This document shows, piece after piece, positions 15,522 through 23,681 of a stretch of DNA of 35,792 nt. Made by a program: the position numbers and the translations under genes. The DNA is from Myxococcus xanthus (GTDB lineage Bacteria; Myxococcota; Myxococcia; Myxococcales; Myxococcaceae). The notes under the pieces are model-generated. The model did no database searches and was not told the DNA's origin. It was given only the letters and a program-made list of their open reading frames with translations. Positions within the stretch are counted from its first letter, which is position 1. Each line of letters opens with the position of its first letter. The stretch covers positions 1-35,792 of the forward strand of contig NZ_JABFNS010000097.1 of assembly GCF_013116825.1 (NCBI RefSeq), given 5' to 3'.

Positions 15522-17076
15522 TTCGTGACGATGCCAGGTCCGGCAGCACCTGGTCCGCGAAGCGCAGCGAGAGGGCGGTGAGCGTCAGCGTCGGGTTGAT
15601 GGCGCCGTTGTTCGGGAAGTTGCCGTTGGTGAGGGCGAACAGGTTCTTCGTCCCGAACACGAGGTGCCTCCCGTCCACGACGCCCGAGTCCGGCCCCTGG
15701 CCGAAGCGCGCCGTGCCCACCGAGTGGTCCGCCCGGCGAATCACGCCCGAAACCCAGACCTCCGACTCGCGGCAGCCCGCGGTCTTCATCACCTGCATCA
15801 AGGTGTCGGTCATCCACTGCCAGCGCGCGGAGAACCCCGCGTCCACCGCGTAGTGAATCTCCACCTGGCGCTCGCCCGGCTTGCCCGTGAATCGCAGGCG
15901 GTTCTCCGCCTGGGGGAACTCCTCGATGAAGCCATGGAGGTTGAGCCGGCTCTCCCGGGCGAAGGAGGCGATGTACTCGGGCGCCAGTTGCTCCTGGCGG
16001 ACCCATGACTGCAGGTCCGGCTCCTCCGGGTACTCGGAGAAGATCATCTTCCCGGCGGCCTGCTGCTCCGGCGTGTCGAAGTGCCGCGAGAAGAGGGCGG
16101 GCATGGGGACTTCGCGCCCGTTGAACTCCCGGGGGGGCTTCGTCAGCTTGCCCTCGAGCTTCAGCATCGGGTGGGTCACCAGGTAGCGCCCGAGCGCGGG
16201 CAGGCGCTGCTCATCGAAGCCCGAGTGCCACAGCAGCTTGGGCGTCTCCAGGGCGCCCGCGGCCACCAGCACGGCGTCAGCGTCCAGTGTGGCCGTTTCG
16301 CCCTCGGCGGTGCGGTAGGTGACGCCCTGGGCCACCGCTCCCGCCATCCGCACGGCCAGCACCGGACTGCTCGCGAGCAACCGGAAGCCCGGGTGGGACT
16401 CCATGTCCGCCAGCAGCAGGGTGGGGTCGAAGCGCGCGCCCATGGGGCAATACCGGCACGTGCCAAACGTCATGCACGGGCCGCCCACGCCCTCGCCGCC
16501 GGGGCCTCTGCGCGACATGGGAATGTGGTCATAGGTGATGCCCAGCGCCTTCAGGGCGTGGCGCACCGGCTCCGACTCGATGGGGTACGGCGGGCTGTTC
16601 CACTTGTAGGGCTGCGAGCGCCAGGGCGTGGGATGTCCGTCCACGGGCGCGTTGGGGCCGGTGACGTTCAGCAGGGACTCGGCCTGGCTGTAATAGGGCT
16701 CGAGCTGGGTGTAGCTGAAGGGCCAGTCGTTCCCCTTGCCGGTGCGCTTGCGCAGCTCCAGGTCCTCGGGCTGGAGGCGGGGCGTCCAGCCGCTCCAGTG
16801 CAGCGTCGACCCGCCCACCGCCATGAGCCGGCTGCCCTTGATGAGGAAGTGGTCGCGCTCGGGTTGGACACCGGGGCGGGAGTTGGCGTCACCCTGCGAA
16901 TCCTCACAGGCGTGGTAGGGCCGCACGCCCGTGGTGACGAAGTCCAGCCAGCGGCGCGAGTCCCGCATGGGCGTGCGAGGGCCGGCTTCGAGCATCACCA
17001 CCTCGTAGCCCCGCTCCAGCGCGGCGCGGGCGGTGATGACCGCGGCAACACCACTTCCGACGATACACAGCCTCAT
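15505..17076 (-). CDS. GMC-family FAD dehydrogenase (gluconate dehydrogenase-like large subunit)
   Basis: 523 residues. The N-terminal dinucleotide fold LCIVGSGVAAVITARAALE and the acidic end of strand 2 (MLEAG) bind FAD. GGSTLHWSGWTPRL is the second FAD contact, typical of GMC enzymes. A Cys cluster, CMTFGTCRYCPMGAR, is like that of membrane-bound sugar/alcohol dehydrogenases. The C-terminal catalytic His (DHSVGTARFG) and Asn (NGAINPTLT) are present. It oxidises a sugar, polyol or alcohol; the exact substrate is unknown. The start at 17076 has AGGA about 10 bases upstream; the longer in-frame extension to 17178 would overlap the small-subunit gene. It lies 31 bases after the small subunit gene, so the two form one operon. 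Confidence 0.93.
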   Translation of the reverse strand: MRLCIVGSGVAAVITARAALERGYEVVMLEAGPRTPMRDSRRWLDFVTTGVRPYHACEDSQGDANSRPGVQPERDHFLIKGSRLMAVGGSTLHWSGWTPRLQPEDLELRKRTGKGNDWPFSYTQLEPYYSQAESLLNVTGPNAPVDGHPTPWRSQPYKWNSPPYPIESEPVRHALKALGITYDHIPMSRRGPGGEGVGGPCMTFGTCRYCPMGARFDPTLLLADMESHPGFRLLASSPVLAVRMAGAVAQGVTYRTAEGETATLDADAVLVAAGALETPKLLWHSGFDEQRLPALGRYLVTHPMLKLEGKLTKPPREFNGREVPMPALFSRHFDTPEQQAAGKMIFSEYPEEPDLQSWVRQEQLAPEYIASFARESRLNLHGFIEEFPQAENRLRFTGKPGERQVEIHYAVDAGFSARWQWMTDTLMQVMKTAGCRESEVWVSGVIRRADHSVGTARFGQGPDSGVVDGRHLVFGTKNLFALTNGNFPNNGAINPTLTLTALSLRFADQVLPDLASSRTTARP

Positions 17077-17107
17077 GGTTGTCAAATCCTGTCGGCGACC
17101 GCGCTGA

Positions 17108-17674
17108 CTACAGTTCGTCCGAGGCGTGATAGGAGCCAGATGCGTGCGGCTCGTGCCAGAGCCCGCCCATGTGGCCATTCATGTTTCCGAAGCCAAACGT
17201 CCGGAAGCCCCCGCCGACCAGCGACATGATGGCCAGCTCGCCCACCACCTTCACGCGGTGGAGCTCTGGCAACTCCACGAGCCACTCCACAGAGAGCTTC
17301 TCGGGCCGCTTCACCTCCGCAGCGAAGCGGGTGTAGGTGCCGAGGTACGAGGGGCGCTCCTCGCATTTGAGGCGCAGATAGCCTTCCAGCAGCGCCTCGT
17401 TGAGCTGTCCGTCCATTCCCACGAAGCGTGAGAGCTGGCGGGCCGTATCGAGCAGGGCGTCCCGCACGTCGTCGGGAAGGGCCCCCGCGTTGTCGGGCGC
17501 GATGAGCTGGAGGGGCGCTGCTCCCTCCGTGCGCGGTATCAGCCGCGGACGAAGCGTGCCGCAGCTGGAGGCCACCACGCCGATTCCCAACCACTGCAGG
17601 AGCTGTCTGCGATTCAGCAGCGCTTCCCTCAACACAGTCCCGGAGGAGGGAGATGTTTTCACGGCGTTGTTCAT
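17108..17674 (-). CDS. Gluconate 2-dehydrogenase subunit 3-like, Tat-exported
   Basis: 188 residues. The N terminus has a twin-arginine motif (NRRQLLQ, R22/R23), a hydrophobic core and a VASSC site at Cys38, which fits a Tat-exported, perhaps lipid-anchored protein. The rest is an all-helical domain of the gluconate 2-dehydrogenase subunit 3 type (SVEWLVELPELHRVKVVGELAIMSLVGGGF...GFGNMNGHMG). Subunit 3 proteins escort the GMC subunit, which has no signal of its own, through the Tat pathway. It is first in the operon with the GMC gene and divergent from the RND pump genes. Confidence 0.87.
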   Translation of the reverse strand: MNNAVKTSPSSGTVLREALLNRRQLLQWLGIGVVASSCGTLRPRLIPRTEGAAPLQLIAPDNAGALPDDVRDALLDTARQLSRFVGMDGQLNEALLEGYLRLKCEERPSYLGTYTRFAAEVKRPEKLSVEWLVELPELHRVKVVGELAIMSLVGGGFRTFGFGNMNGHMGGLWHEPHASGSYHASDEL

Positions 17675-17771
17675 GACGGCTCAGCCTTCATGCTGCCCCA
17701 GTCTTCCCAGTGGAAGCAAGGGTTGCGGACATTGCCTCGATTGCTGCTCCATGGCAAAGAGCGGAGGCGAT
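17675..17771. promoter_or_regulatory. Divergent promoter region, dehydrogenase vs RND pump
   Basis: 97 bases between divergently transcribed genes, so both promoters must lie here or in the gene ends. It contains a small hairpin/operator-like repeat, CTTCC, CAGT, GGAAG, at 17703-17716. No convincing -35/-10 pair was found. TGGAAG...TTGC is one base too widely spaced for sigma54. Confidence 0.35.
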
Positions 17772-20700
17772 ATGTGGATCGTCCGGCTGGCGCTCCGACG
17801 CCCCTATACCTTCGTGGTGGCGGCGCTGTTGCTCGTCTTCGTGAGTGTGCAGGTCATCCGCGAATCCCCCACGGACATCCTCCCCGAGGTCGACATCCCC
17901 GTCATCAGCGTCGTCTGGAGCTATGACGGACTGCCCGCGCAGCAGATCGAACGGCAGATCACCCAATACAGTGAGTACTCCCTGGCGAACAACGTGGCGA
18001 ACCTGGCCCGGCAGGAAAGCCAGTCGTTCGACGGTGTATCAGTCGCCCGGTTGTATCTACACCCCGGGGCTGACGTGGCCGAGGCCATGGCCCAGGTGAC
18101 GGCGTCCTCGCAATCCATCACCCGGCGCATGCCTCCGGGGACGCAGCCGCCCATCATCCTCCGGTATTCGGCCAGCAGCGTGCCCATCCTCCAGGTGTCG
18201 TTCAGCAGCGAGACGCTCACCGAGTCGCAAATCTACGACCATGTGAATCAGCGCGTCCGGCCCCTGCTCGGCACGGTCCGGGGCGCGCGCATTCCCCAGC
18301 TCATGGGCGGCAAGGTCCGGCAGATGACCGTGGACCTGGACCTGGAGGCCCTCGAGGCCCATGGGCTGGCGCCGCACGACGTCGCCTCAGCGGTCTCCGC
18401 GCAGAACCTGGTCCTGCCCACGGGGAACATCAAGATGGGCGCGCATGAGTACCGCGTGACGCTCAACAGCAGTCCGGAGACGCTCGCCGCGCTCAATGAC
18501 ATCCCGGTGCGCCGGGGCGATGGCCGCGTCGTGTTTCTCCGAGACGTGGCGCACGTGCATGACGGCTTCGCGGTGCAGACGAACATCGCCCGGGAGGAGG
18601 GCCGGCGCTCCGTCATCCTGTCCGTGATGAAGACGGGGGACGCCTCGACGTTGGAGGTCGCCCGCCGCGTGCGCGAGCTGCTGCCCACCATCCAGGCCGC
18701 CGCGCCGGAGGGGTTGTCGGTGCGGTTGCTGGCGGACCAGTCCTCCTTCGTGACGGCCGCCATCCACGGGCTCCTGGTGGAAGGGGTCATCGCCGCGCTG
18801 CTGACGGCGACGATGATTCTCCTGTTCCTGGGGAGCTGGCGGAGCACGCTCATCATCGCCATCTCCATTCCGTTGTCGGTGCTCGCGGCCATCCTGGTGT
18901 TGCGGGGCCTCGGGTACACGCTCGACTCGATGACGCTGGGCGGGCTGGCGCTCGCGGTGGGCATCCTCGTGGATGACGCCACGGTGGAGATAGAGAACAT
19001 CCACCGCAACCTGGCCATGGGGAAGCCGCTCACCCAGGCCATCCTGGATGGCGCTGAGCAGATCGCCGTGCCCGCCTTCGTCGCCTCGCTCTCCATTGGC
19101 ATCGTCTTCGTCTCGGTCCTCTTCCTGGAGGGGCCGGCCCGGTACCTGTTCCTGCCCATGGGCCTGGCGGTGGGGCTCTCCGTCATGGCCTCGTATCTGC
19201 TCTCGCGCACGCTGGTGCCCACGCTCGTGCAGTTCCTGCTGCGCGCGGAGGTCCAGCGGCACGGACAGCCCCAGACGGGCTGGCTGGCGCGGCTGCACCA
19301 CCGGTTCGAGGAGGGCTTCGAGCGCTTCCGGGCGCGGTACGTGAGGGCGCTCCAGGGGGCCCTGGCCCGGCCGCGCCGCGTGCTGGTCTTCTTCCTGCTC
19401 GCGGTGCTGGCGGCGGTGGGGTTGATGCCCTTCGTGGGCCGGGACTTCTTTCCCACCGTGGACGCGGGCCAGCTCCGCCTTCACGTCGTGGCGCCGCCGG
19501 GGACGCGCATCGAGGAGACGGAGCGGTACCTGTCGCGCGTGGAGGACGCCGTGCGCGAGCTCATCCCCGCCGAGGACCGGGTGAGCCTGATTGACATGAT
19601 GGGCATGCCGGGCGGCTACAACCTCGCGCTGACGGACACCTCCAACGTGAGCAGCGCGGACGGGGAGGTCCTCGTGACGCTGGCCCCGAAGCGGAGGGTC
19701 CGGACGGGCGAGTACGTCCGGCTGCTGCGCGAGGAATTGCCGCGGCGCTTCCCCGAGCTCACGTTCTACTTCCAGCCCGCGGACATCGTGACGCAGATTC
19801 TCAACTTCGGGCTGCCGTCGCCCATTGACGTGCAGGTCTCCGGCTCCCAGCGCGAGGCCACCTACGCCATCGCGCGGAAGCTCGAGGCGGAGCTGGGGCA
19901 GGTCCGCGGCGCGGTGGACGTGCGCCTGTCGCAGGTGGTGAACGCGCCTCGGCTGCACTTCGAGGTGGACCGGGTCCGCGCCAGCGCGGTGGGGCTCACG
20001 CAGCGGGACGTGGCCAACAACGTGCTGCTCACCGTGTCATCCAGCTCGCAGGTGAGCCCCAGCTTCTGGATCGACCCGAAGACGGGGAACAGCTATCCGG
20101 TGTCGGTGCGCGTGCCGGAGACGCGGGTGTCCTCGGTGGAGGACCTGACACGGATGGCGCTGCCCACCCGCGAGGGGCCCCAGCTCCTGGGCGACCTCAC
20201 CCGGGTGCAGCGCGAGTGGACGCCCGTCTTCGTCACCCACGTGGACATCCAGCCCACCTTCAACGTCCGCGCGGACGTCCAGGACACGGACCTGGGCAGC
20301 GTGGCGTCGCGGCTGGAGCCGATCGTCGACCGCTACCGAGAGGAGCTGCCGCCGGGCTCGCGCATCCAGGTGCGTGGGCAGGTGGAGAGCATGCGCACCA
20401 GCTTTGACCGGCTGCTGTTGGGCCTGCTGTTCGCGGCGGTGCTCGTCTATGCGCTGATGGTGGTCAACTTCCAGTCCTGGCTGGACCCCTTCATCATCAT
20501 CACCGCGCTGCCCGGGGCGGTGGTGGGCATGGTGGTCTCGCTGTTCGCCACGCAGACGCCCTTCAGCATTCCCTCGTTGATGGGCGCCATCATGAGCGTG
20601 GGCGTGGCCACGGCGAACTCCGTGCTGGTGGTGTCCTTCGCCAACGAGCAGCTCGCGCTCGGCGCGAGCGCGGCGGAGGCGGCGCTCGAAGCGGGGCGGG

Positions 20701-20939
20701 TGCGGGTGCGCCCCGTGTTGATGACGGCGCTGGCCATGGGCCTGGGCATGCTCCCCATGTCCCTGAACCTGGGCGAGGGCGGCGAGCAGAACGCCGCGCT
20801 CGGCTGCGCCGTCATTGGCGGCCTCGCGGGCGCCACGGTGGCGACCCTGTTCTTCGTTCCCGTCGTCTACAGTCTGATGCAGGCGCGGCGGGCCGTCCGC
20901 GCGGCGGCCCCTGAACTCGAGCCCTCGGTGACAGCGTGA
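17772..20939 (+). CDS. RND efflux pump permease (AcrB-type)
   Basis: 1055 residues, normal for AcrB/HAE-type permeases. It has an N-terminal span PYTFVVAALLLVFVSVQVI, two large periplasmic loops, and spans 2-6 and 8-12 in duplicate. The proton-relay aspartates in span 4 are present (D401/D402, VGILVDDATVEIEN). The span-10 lysine of AcrB (K940) is replaced by Ala948 in SVGVATANSVLVVSF, so the relay must differ. ATG 17772 is used, with GGAGG 4 bases before it; ATG 17751 is an alternative. The adaptor gene overlaps its stop by 4 bases, in permease-then-adaptor order. No outer-membrane TolC gene is in the window. The substrate is unknown; metabolite or drug export is likely. Confidence 0.96.
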   Translation: MWIVRLALRRPYTFVVAALLLVFVSVQVIRESPTDILPEVDIPVISVVWSYDGLPAQQIERQITQYSEYSLANNVANLARQESQSFDGVSVARLYLHPGADVAEAMAQVTASSQSITRRMPPGTQPPIILRYSASSVPILQVSFSSETLTESQIYDHVNQRVRPLLGTVRGARIPQLMGGKVRQMTVDLDLEALEAHGLAPHDVASAVSAQNLVLPTGNIKMGAHEYRVTLNSSPETLAALNDIPVRRGDGRVVFLRDVAHVHDGFAVQTNIAREEGRRSVILSVMKTGDASTLEVARRVRELLPTIQAAAPEGLSVRLLADQSSFVTAAIHGLLVEGVIAALLTATMILLFLGSWRSTLIIAISIPLSVLAAILVLRGLGYTLDSMTLGGLALAVGILVDDATVEIENIHRNLAMGKPLTQAILDGAEQIAVPAFVASLSIGIVFVSVLFLEGPARYLFLPMGLAVGLSVMASYLLSRTLVPTLVQFLLRAEVQRHGQPQTGWLARLHHRFEEGFERFRARYVRALQGALARPRRVLVFFLLAVLAAVGLMPFVGRDFFPTVDAGQLRLHVVAPPGTRIEETERYLSRVEDAVRELIPAEDRVSLIDMMGMPGGYNLALTDTSNVSSADGEVLVTLAPKRRVRTGEYVRLLREELPRRFPELTFYFQPADIVTQILNFGLPSPIDVQVSGSQREATYAIARKLEAELGQVRGAVDVRLSQVVNAPRLHFEVDRVRASAVGLTQRDVANNVLLTVSSSSQVSPSFWIDPKTGNSYPVSVRVPETRVSSVEDLTRMALPTREGPQLLGDLTRVQREWTPVFVTHVDIQPTFNVRADVQDTDLGSVASRLEPIVDRYREELPPGSRIQVRGQVESMRTSFDRLLLGLLFAAVLVYALMVVNFQSWLDPFIIITALPGAVVGMVVSLFATQTPFSIPSLMGAIMSVGVATANSVLVVSFANEQLALGASAAEAALEAGRVRVRPVLMTALAMGLGMLPMSLNLGEGGEQNAALGCAVIGGLAGATVATLFFVPVVYSLMQARRAVRAAAPELEPSVTA

Positions 20940-22099
20940 CGGAGCAGACTCCTGGCGTGGATGCCGCGGCGCGAGGCGGGCGCTGGCCCTGGGTGTTCGC
21001 CGCGTTGCTCCTGGTGCTGCTGGGGCTCGGCGTGGCGCCACGGTTGGAGCGGTCGCGCGCGTTGGATCGACGTGAAGCGGAAGCCCGTCTGCCGCCGCTC
21101 GTGGCCACCGCGCGCGTGACGCGGTCCGAGCCGAAGGCGGAGCTCACGTTGCCAGGGACGGTCCTCCCCAGTCAGCACGCGTCGCTGCACGCCCGCATCA
21201 ATGGCTTCGTGGGCCGCATCCACGTCGACCTGGGCGACCGGGTCCGCGCGGGCCAGTTGCTGGCGGAGCTCGAGGCGCCCGAGCTCCAGGCGGAGTGTCA
21301 CCGGGCCCGGGCGCGCCTGGATGAGATGGAGCGGAACCTGGAGCTCGCGCGCGCGTCCGCGCGGCGCGGGCAGATTCTCGCGGGAGAGGGCAACGTCAGC
21401 CACGAGGTGGCGGAGGAGGCGCGGGCGCGGGCCAACTCCGCGGAGGCCTCGCTGAAGAGCGCGAAGGCGGAGGTGGAGCGCCTCGATGCGTTGTACGCGT
21501 ATCGCCGCGTGGTGGCGCCGTTTGATGGCGTCATCGTGCGTCGCAACGTGGACCGGGGAGCGCTGGTCACCGCGGGCAGTGGCAGCGGCATGACGAGCCT
21601 GTTCGAACTCGCGCAGACACACACGCTGAAGGTCTTCGTGGACGTGCCGCAGTCCCTCGCCCATGACATCAGGCCGGGGCTCGAGGCGCGGATCTCCACG
21701 CTGGATGCGCCCGCGCGGGCGCTGCCGGGACGCGTGGTGCGGACCGCGGGGGTGTTGGACCCGGGGACCCGCACGCTCCTGACGGAGGTGCAGCTCGCCA
21801 ACACAGAGGCGCTGTTCGCCGGGTCATTCGTGCGCGTCCGGTTGCTCATCGAGCGCGAGGCTCCGCCCATGCTCATCCCCGCCAGCGCGCTGGCCGTGCG
21901 GAGGGAGGGGCCCACGGTCCTCGTGGTGGGGGAGGCGAACGCCGTCCAGCAGCGCGTGGTCGTGCTGGGGCGTGACCTGGGCGCTCAGGTCGAGGTGTTG
22001 GACGGATTGTCCGCCGAGGACCGGGTGGTGCTGAGCCCGCCGGACACCCTGGGAGCTGGGCGCGTGGTGCGCGTCGCGGAAGGGCGTGCCGCGCGCTAG
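20936..22099 (+). CDS. RND periplasmic adaptor (membrane fusion protein)
   Basis: 387 residues. There is one N-terminal span (about 18-36) followed by the biotinyl-lipoyl half-motifs (ARINGFVGRIHVDLGDRVRAGQLLAELEAPEL and YRRVVAPFDGVIVRRNVDRGALV) that flank a coiled-coil hairpin at about 120-180, then beta-barrel and membrane-proximal domains. It links the inner-membrane permease to an outer-membrane channel. The GTG start overlaps the permease stop (GTGA), so translation is coupled. A TolC partner must be encoded elsewhere. Confidence 0.95.
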   Translation: MTEQTPGVDAAARGGRWPWVFAALLLVLLGLGVAPRLERSRALDRREAEARLPPLVATARVTRSEPKAELTLPGTVLPSQHASLHARINGFVGRIHVDLGDRVRAGQLLAELEAPELQAECHRARARLDEMERNLELARASARRGQILAGEGNVSHEVAEEARARANSAEASLKSAKAEVERLDALYAYRRVVAPFDGVIVRRNVDRGALVTAGSGSGMTSLFELAQTHTLKVFVDVPQSLAHDIRPGLEARISTLDAPARALPGRVVRTAGVLDPGTRTLLTEVQLANTEALFAGSFVRVRLLIEREAPPMLIPASALAVRREGPTVLVVGEANAVQQRVVVLGRDLGAQVEVLDGLSAEDRVVLSPPDTLGAGRVVRVAEGRAAR

Positions 22100-22177
22100 T
22101 TTGCGTGGAGCTCAGCAAAATCAGAGAGGGCTGCCATGTCGGTCAGCCTTGATATGCAGTGTGGACTGGAGACTTCG

Positions 22178-22486
22178 ATGAAGCGTTTTCTGTGGCTGTC
22201 TGTTCTCGCGGTGGCGTCGGTGTCCAACGTGGCCTCCGCGAGCGAGGAGCTCTCGAAGGCCAAGAACTGCTCGACGTGCCACTCCGCGACGGCGCGGCTG
22301 GTCGGTCCCTCATTCAAGGAGATTGCCGCCCGCTATGCGAAGCAGGAGGGCGTGGAGGACAAGCTGGCGCAGCGCGTGCGCAAGGGCAGCAGCGGCGTCT
22401 GGGGCGCCATTCCGATGCCGGCGAACGCCCAGGTGTCGGAGGCCGAGGCGCGCGCGCTGGTGAAGTGGATCATGACGCAGAAGTAG
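22178..22486 (+). CDS. Small periplasmic class I cytochrome c (c551/c552-like)
   Basis: 102 residues. A Sec signal peptide at about 1-22 (MKRFLWLSVLAVASVSNVASA) is followed by the heme site C31-S-T-C34-H35 and the axial Met80 in AIPMPAN. It is a one-heme electron carrier. ATG 22178 is preferred over 22136 because it places a normal signal peptide at the N terminus and has GGAG upstream. It stands alone after the RND genes. It could accept electrons from the nearby GMC dehydrogenase, though the genes are separated by the pump (inference). Confidence 0.92.
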   Translation: MKRFLWLSVLAVASVSNVASASEELSKAKNCSTCHSATARLVGPSFKEIAARYAKQEGVEDKLAQRVRKGSSGVWGAIPMPANAQVSEAEARALVKWIMTQK

Positions 22487-22497
22487 CGCGCGGAGGT

Positions 22498-22533
22498 GCC
22501 CATTTCCTTCGCACGTCGTTGCAGGTAATGGGC
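22498..22533. repeat. Inverted repeat between the cytochrome c and LRR genes
   Basis: GCCCATT and AATGGGC, 22 bases apart, fill most of the 51-base gap. The right arm lies just before the start codon of the next gene and would overlap its weak ribosome site, so it could be a terminator or a translational control structure. Confidence 0.35.
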
Positions 22534-22537
22534 GGGC

Positions 22538-23617
22538 ATGCCGAAGAGTGTGTCGCTGGCGGCGCAGTGGAAGCGCGTGGAGAAGCAGGCCGTCCAGACC
22601 TTGGGGCGGGGCTCGGCCGGCGAGTATCCGGAGGCCCTGGAGCCGCGGGTGGTGCCGTTCTCGACCGGGTTCGACCCCGCGCCGCTCTTGCCTCCGGAGT
22701 ACGGGGCGCTCGTCAAGGTGCTGGGATACCGGTGGCTGTCGGGCGCGTCGTCCACGTTGGGCTTGCTGCCTCCGCGCTGGCAGGTGGGGCTGTCACAGCA
22801 GGTGGGCGTGCCCGACCGGCCATGGGGCGAGGTCCGCGCGGAGCGCGAGGCCGGCACCCATGCCTATTCGTTCGTGATGTTCGCCGCCCACGACATCGAC
22901 GACATCAACGGCTTCGCTTTTGGCAGGGGCGCCGCAGGCGCGTCCGGCGTGGTCTGGCGCGTGGAGGACAGTCTCCCCGTGGAGGAGCTGGGGACGTTCT
23001 CCTCGTGGCTCGAGGAGGAGCTGGCGGCGCTGGCCGTGGCCTTGAAGGACGTGAAGGAGGGCACCTCGCCCGTGGCGCCCGCGGACCTGGCGGGCGCGTC
23101 CCTTCCCATCAAGGCGAAGGCGCCCGCCAAGGCGAAGGGCCCGGCTGCCTTGTTCGACAAGTTCCCTCGGGACTCGAAGGAGCTGCTGTTCAACGGCCGG
23201 AAGCTGGGCGAGCTGCCCGCGCTGATTGGCGAGTTCACCGAGCTGGAGTCCCTCTGGGTCCGGACGACGGGCATCAAGGCGGTGCCCCCGGAGTTGGGGC
23301 GCCTGTCGAAGCTGAAAAAGCTGGATCTGTCGTTCAACCCTGAGTTGACCGAGCTGCCGCCCGAGCTGGGTGACCTGGAATCCCTCGAGTCACTCAACCT
23401 GAACCGCACGGGGCTGACGACGTTGCCCGACGCGCTGGAGCGGCTCAAGCGCCTGACGTTCCTGGATCTCCAGTCCACGCCGCTGACGACGCTGCCGCCC
23501 GTCCTCTTCCGGATGACCTGGTTGCGGACGGTGGACCTGTACTGGACGACCCTGCCTCCAGGGGAAATCGAGCGGCTGCGCCAGGCGCTCCCCGAGTGCA
23601 AGGTGGGGGTGAGCTGA
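22538..23617 (+). CDS. SUKH (SMI1/KNR4-like) domain fused to leucine-rich repeats
   Basis: 359 residues with no signal peptide. The first about 170 residues fit the SUKH pattern (WKRVEKQAV; LLPPEYGALVKVLGY; and the closing FSSWLEEELAALAVAL). A Lys/Ala/Pro linker follows at about 185-205. Then come about five leucine-rich repeats of about 23 residues (LPPELGRLSKLKKLDLSFN, LGDLESLESLNLNRTGL and so on). SUKH proteins often act as immunity proteins against secreted nuclease or deaminase toxins; LRR proteins bind partner proteins. Together they suggest a binding/immunity protein, but no toxin gene is adjacent. The start has only a weak GGGCGGG ribosome site. Confidence 0.78.
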   Translation: MPKSVSLAAQWKRVEKQAVQTLGRGSAGEYPEALEPRVVPFSTGFDPAPLLPPEYGALVKVLGYRWLSGASSTLGLLPPRWQVGLSQQVGVPDRPWGEVRAEREAGTHAYSFVMFAAHDIDDINGFAFGRGAAGASGVVWRVEDSLPVEELGTFSSWLEEELAALAVALKDVKEGTSPVAPADLAGASLPIKAKAPAKAKGPAALFDKFPRDSKELLFNGRKLGELPALIGEFTELESLWVRTTGIKAVPPELGRLSKLKKLDLSFNPELTELPPELGDLESLESLNLNRTGLTTLPDALERLKRLTFLDLQSTPLTTLPPVLFRMTWLRTVDLYWTTLPPGEIERLRQALPECKVGVS

Positions 23618-23681
23618 GCATGGAGGAGGCGCCGCCGCCCGTGGCTTCTCTCCCCGTGGGTCGTCCGGTATAGACCGGGGC

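Noticed and set aside
17712-17730. Sigma54-like TGGAAG...TTGC before the RND pump
   Set aside because: GG and GC are 11 bases apart rather than 10, which sigma54 does not normally tolerate.
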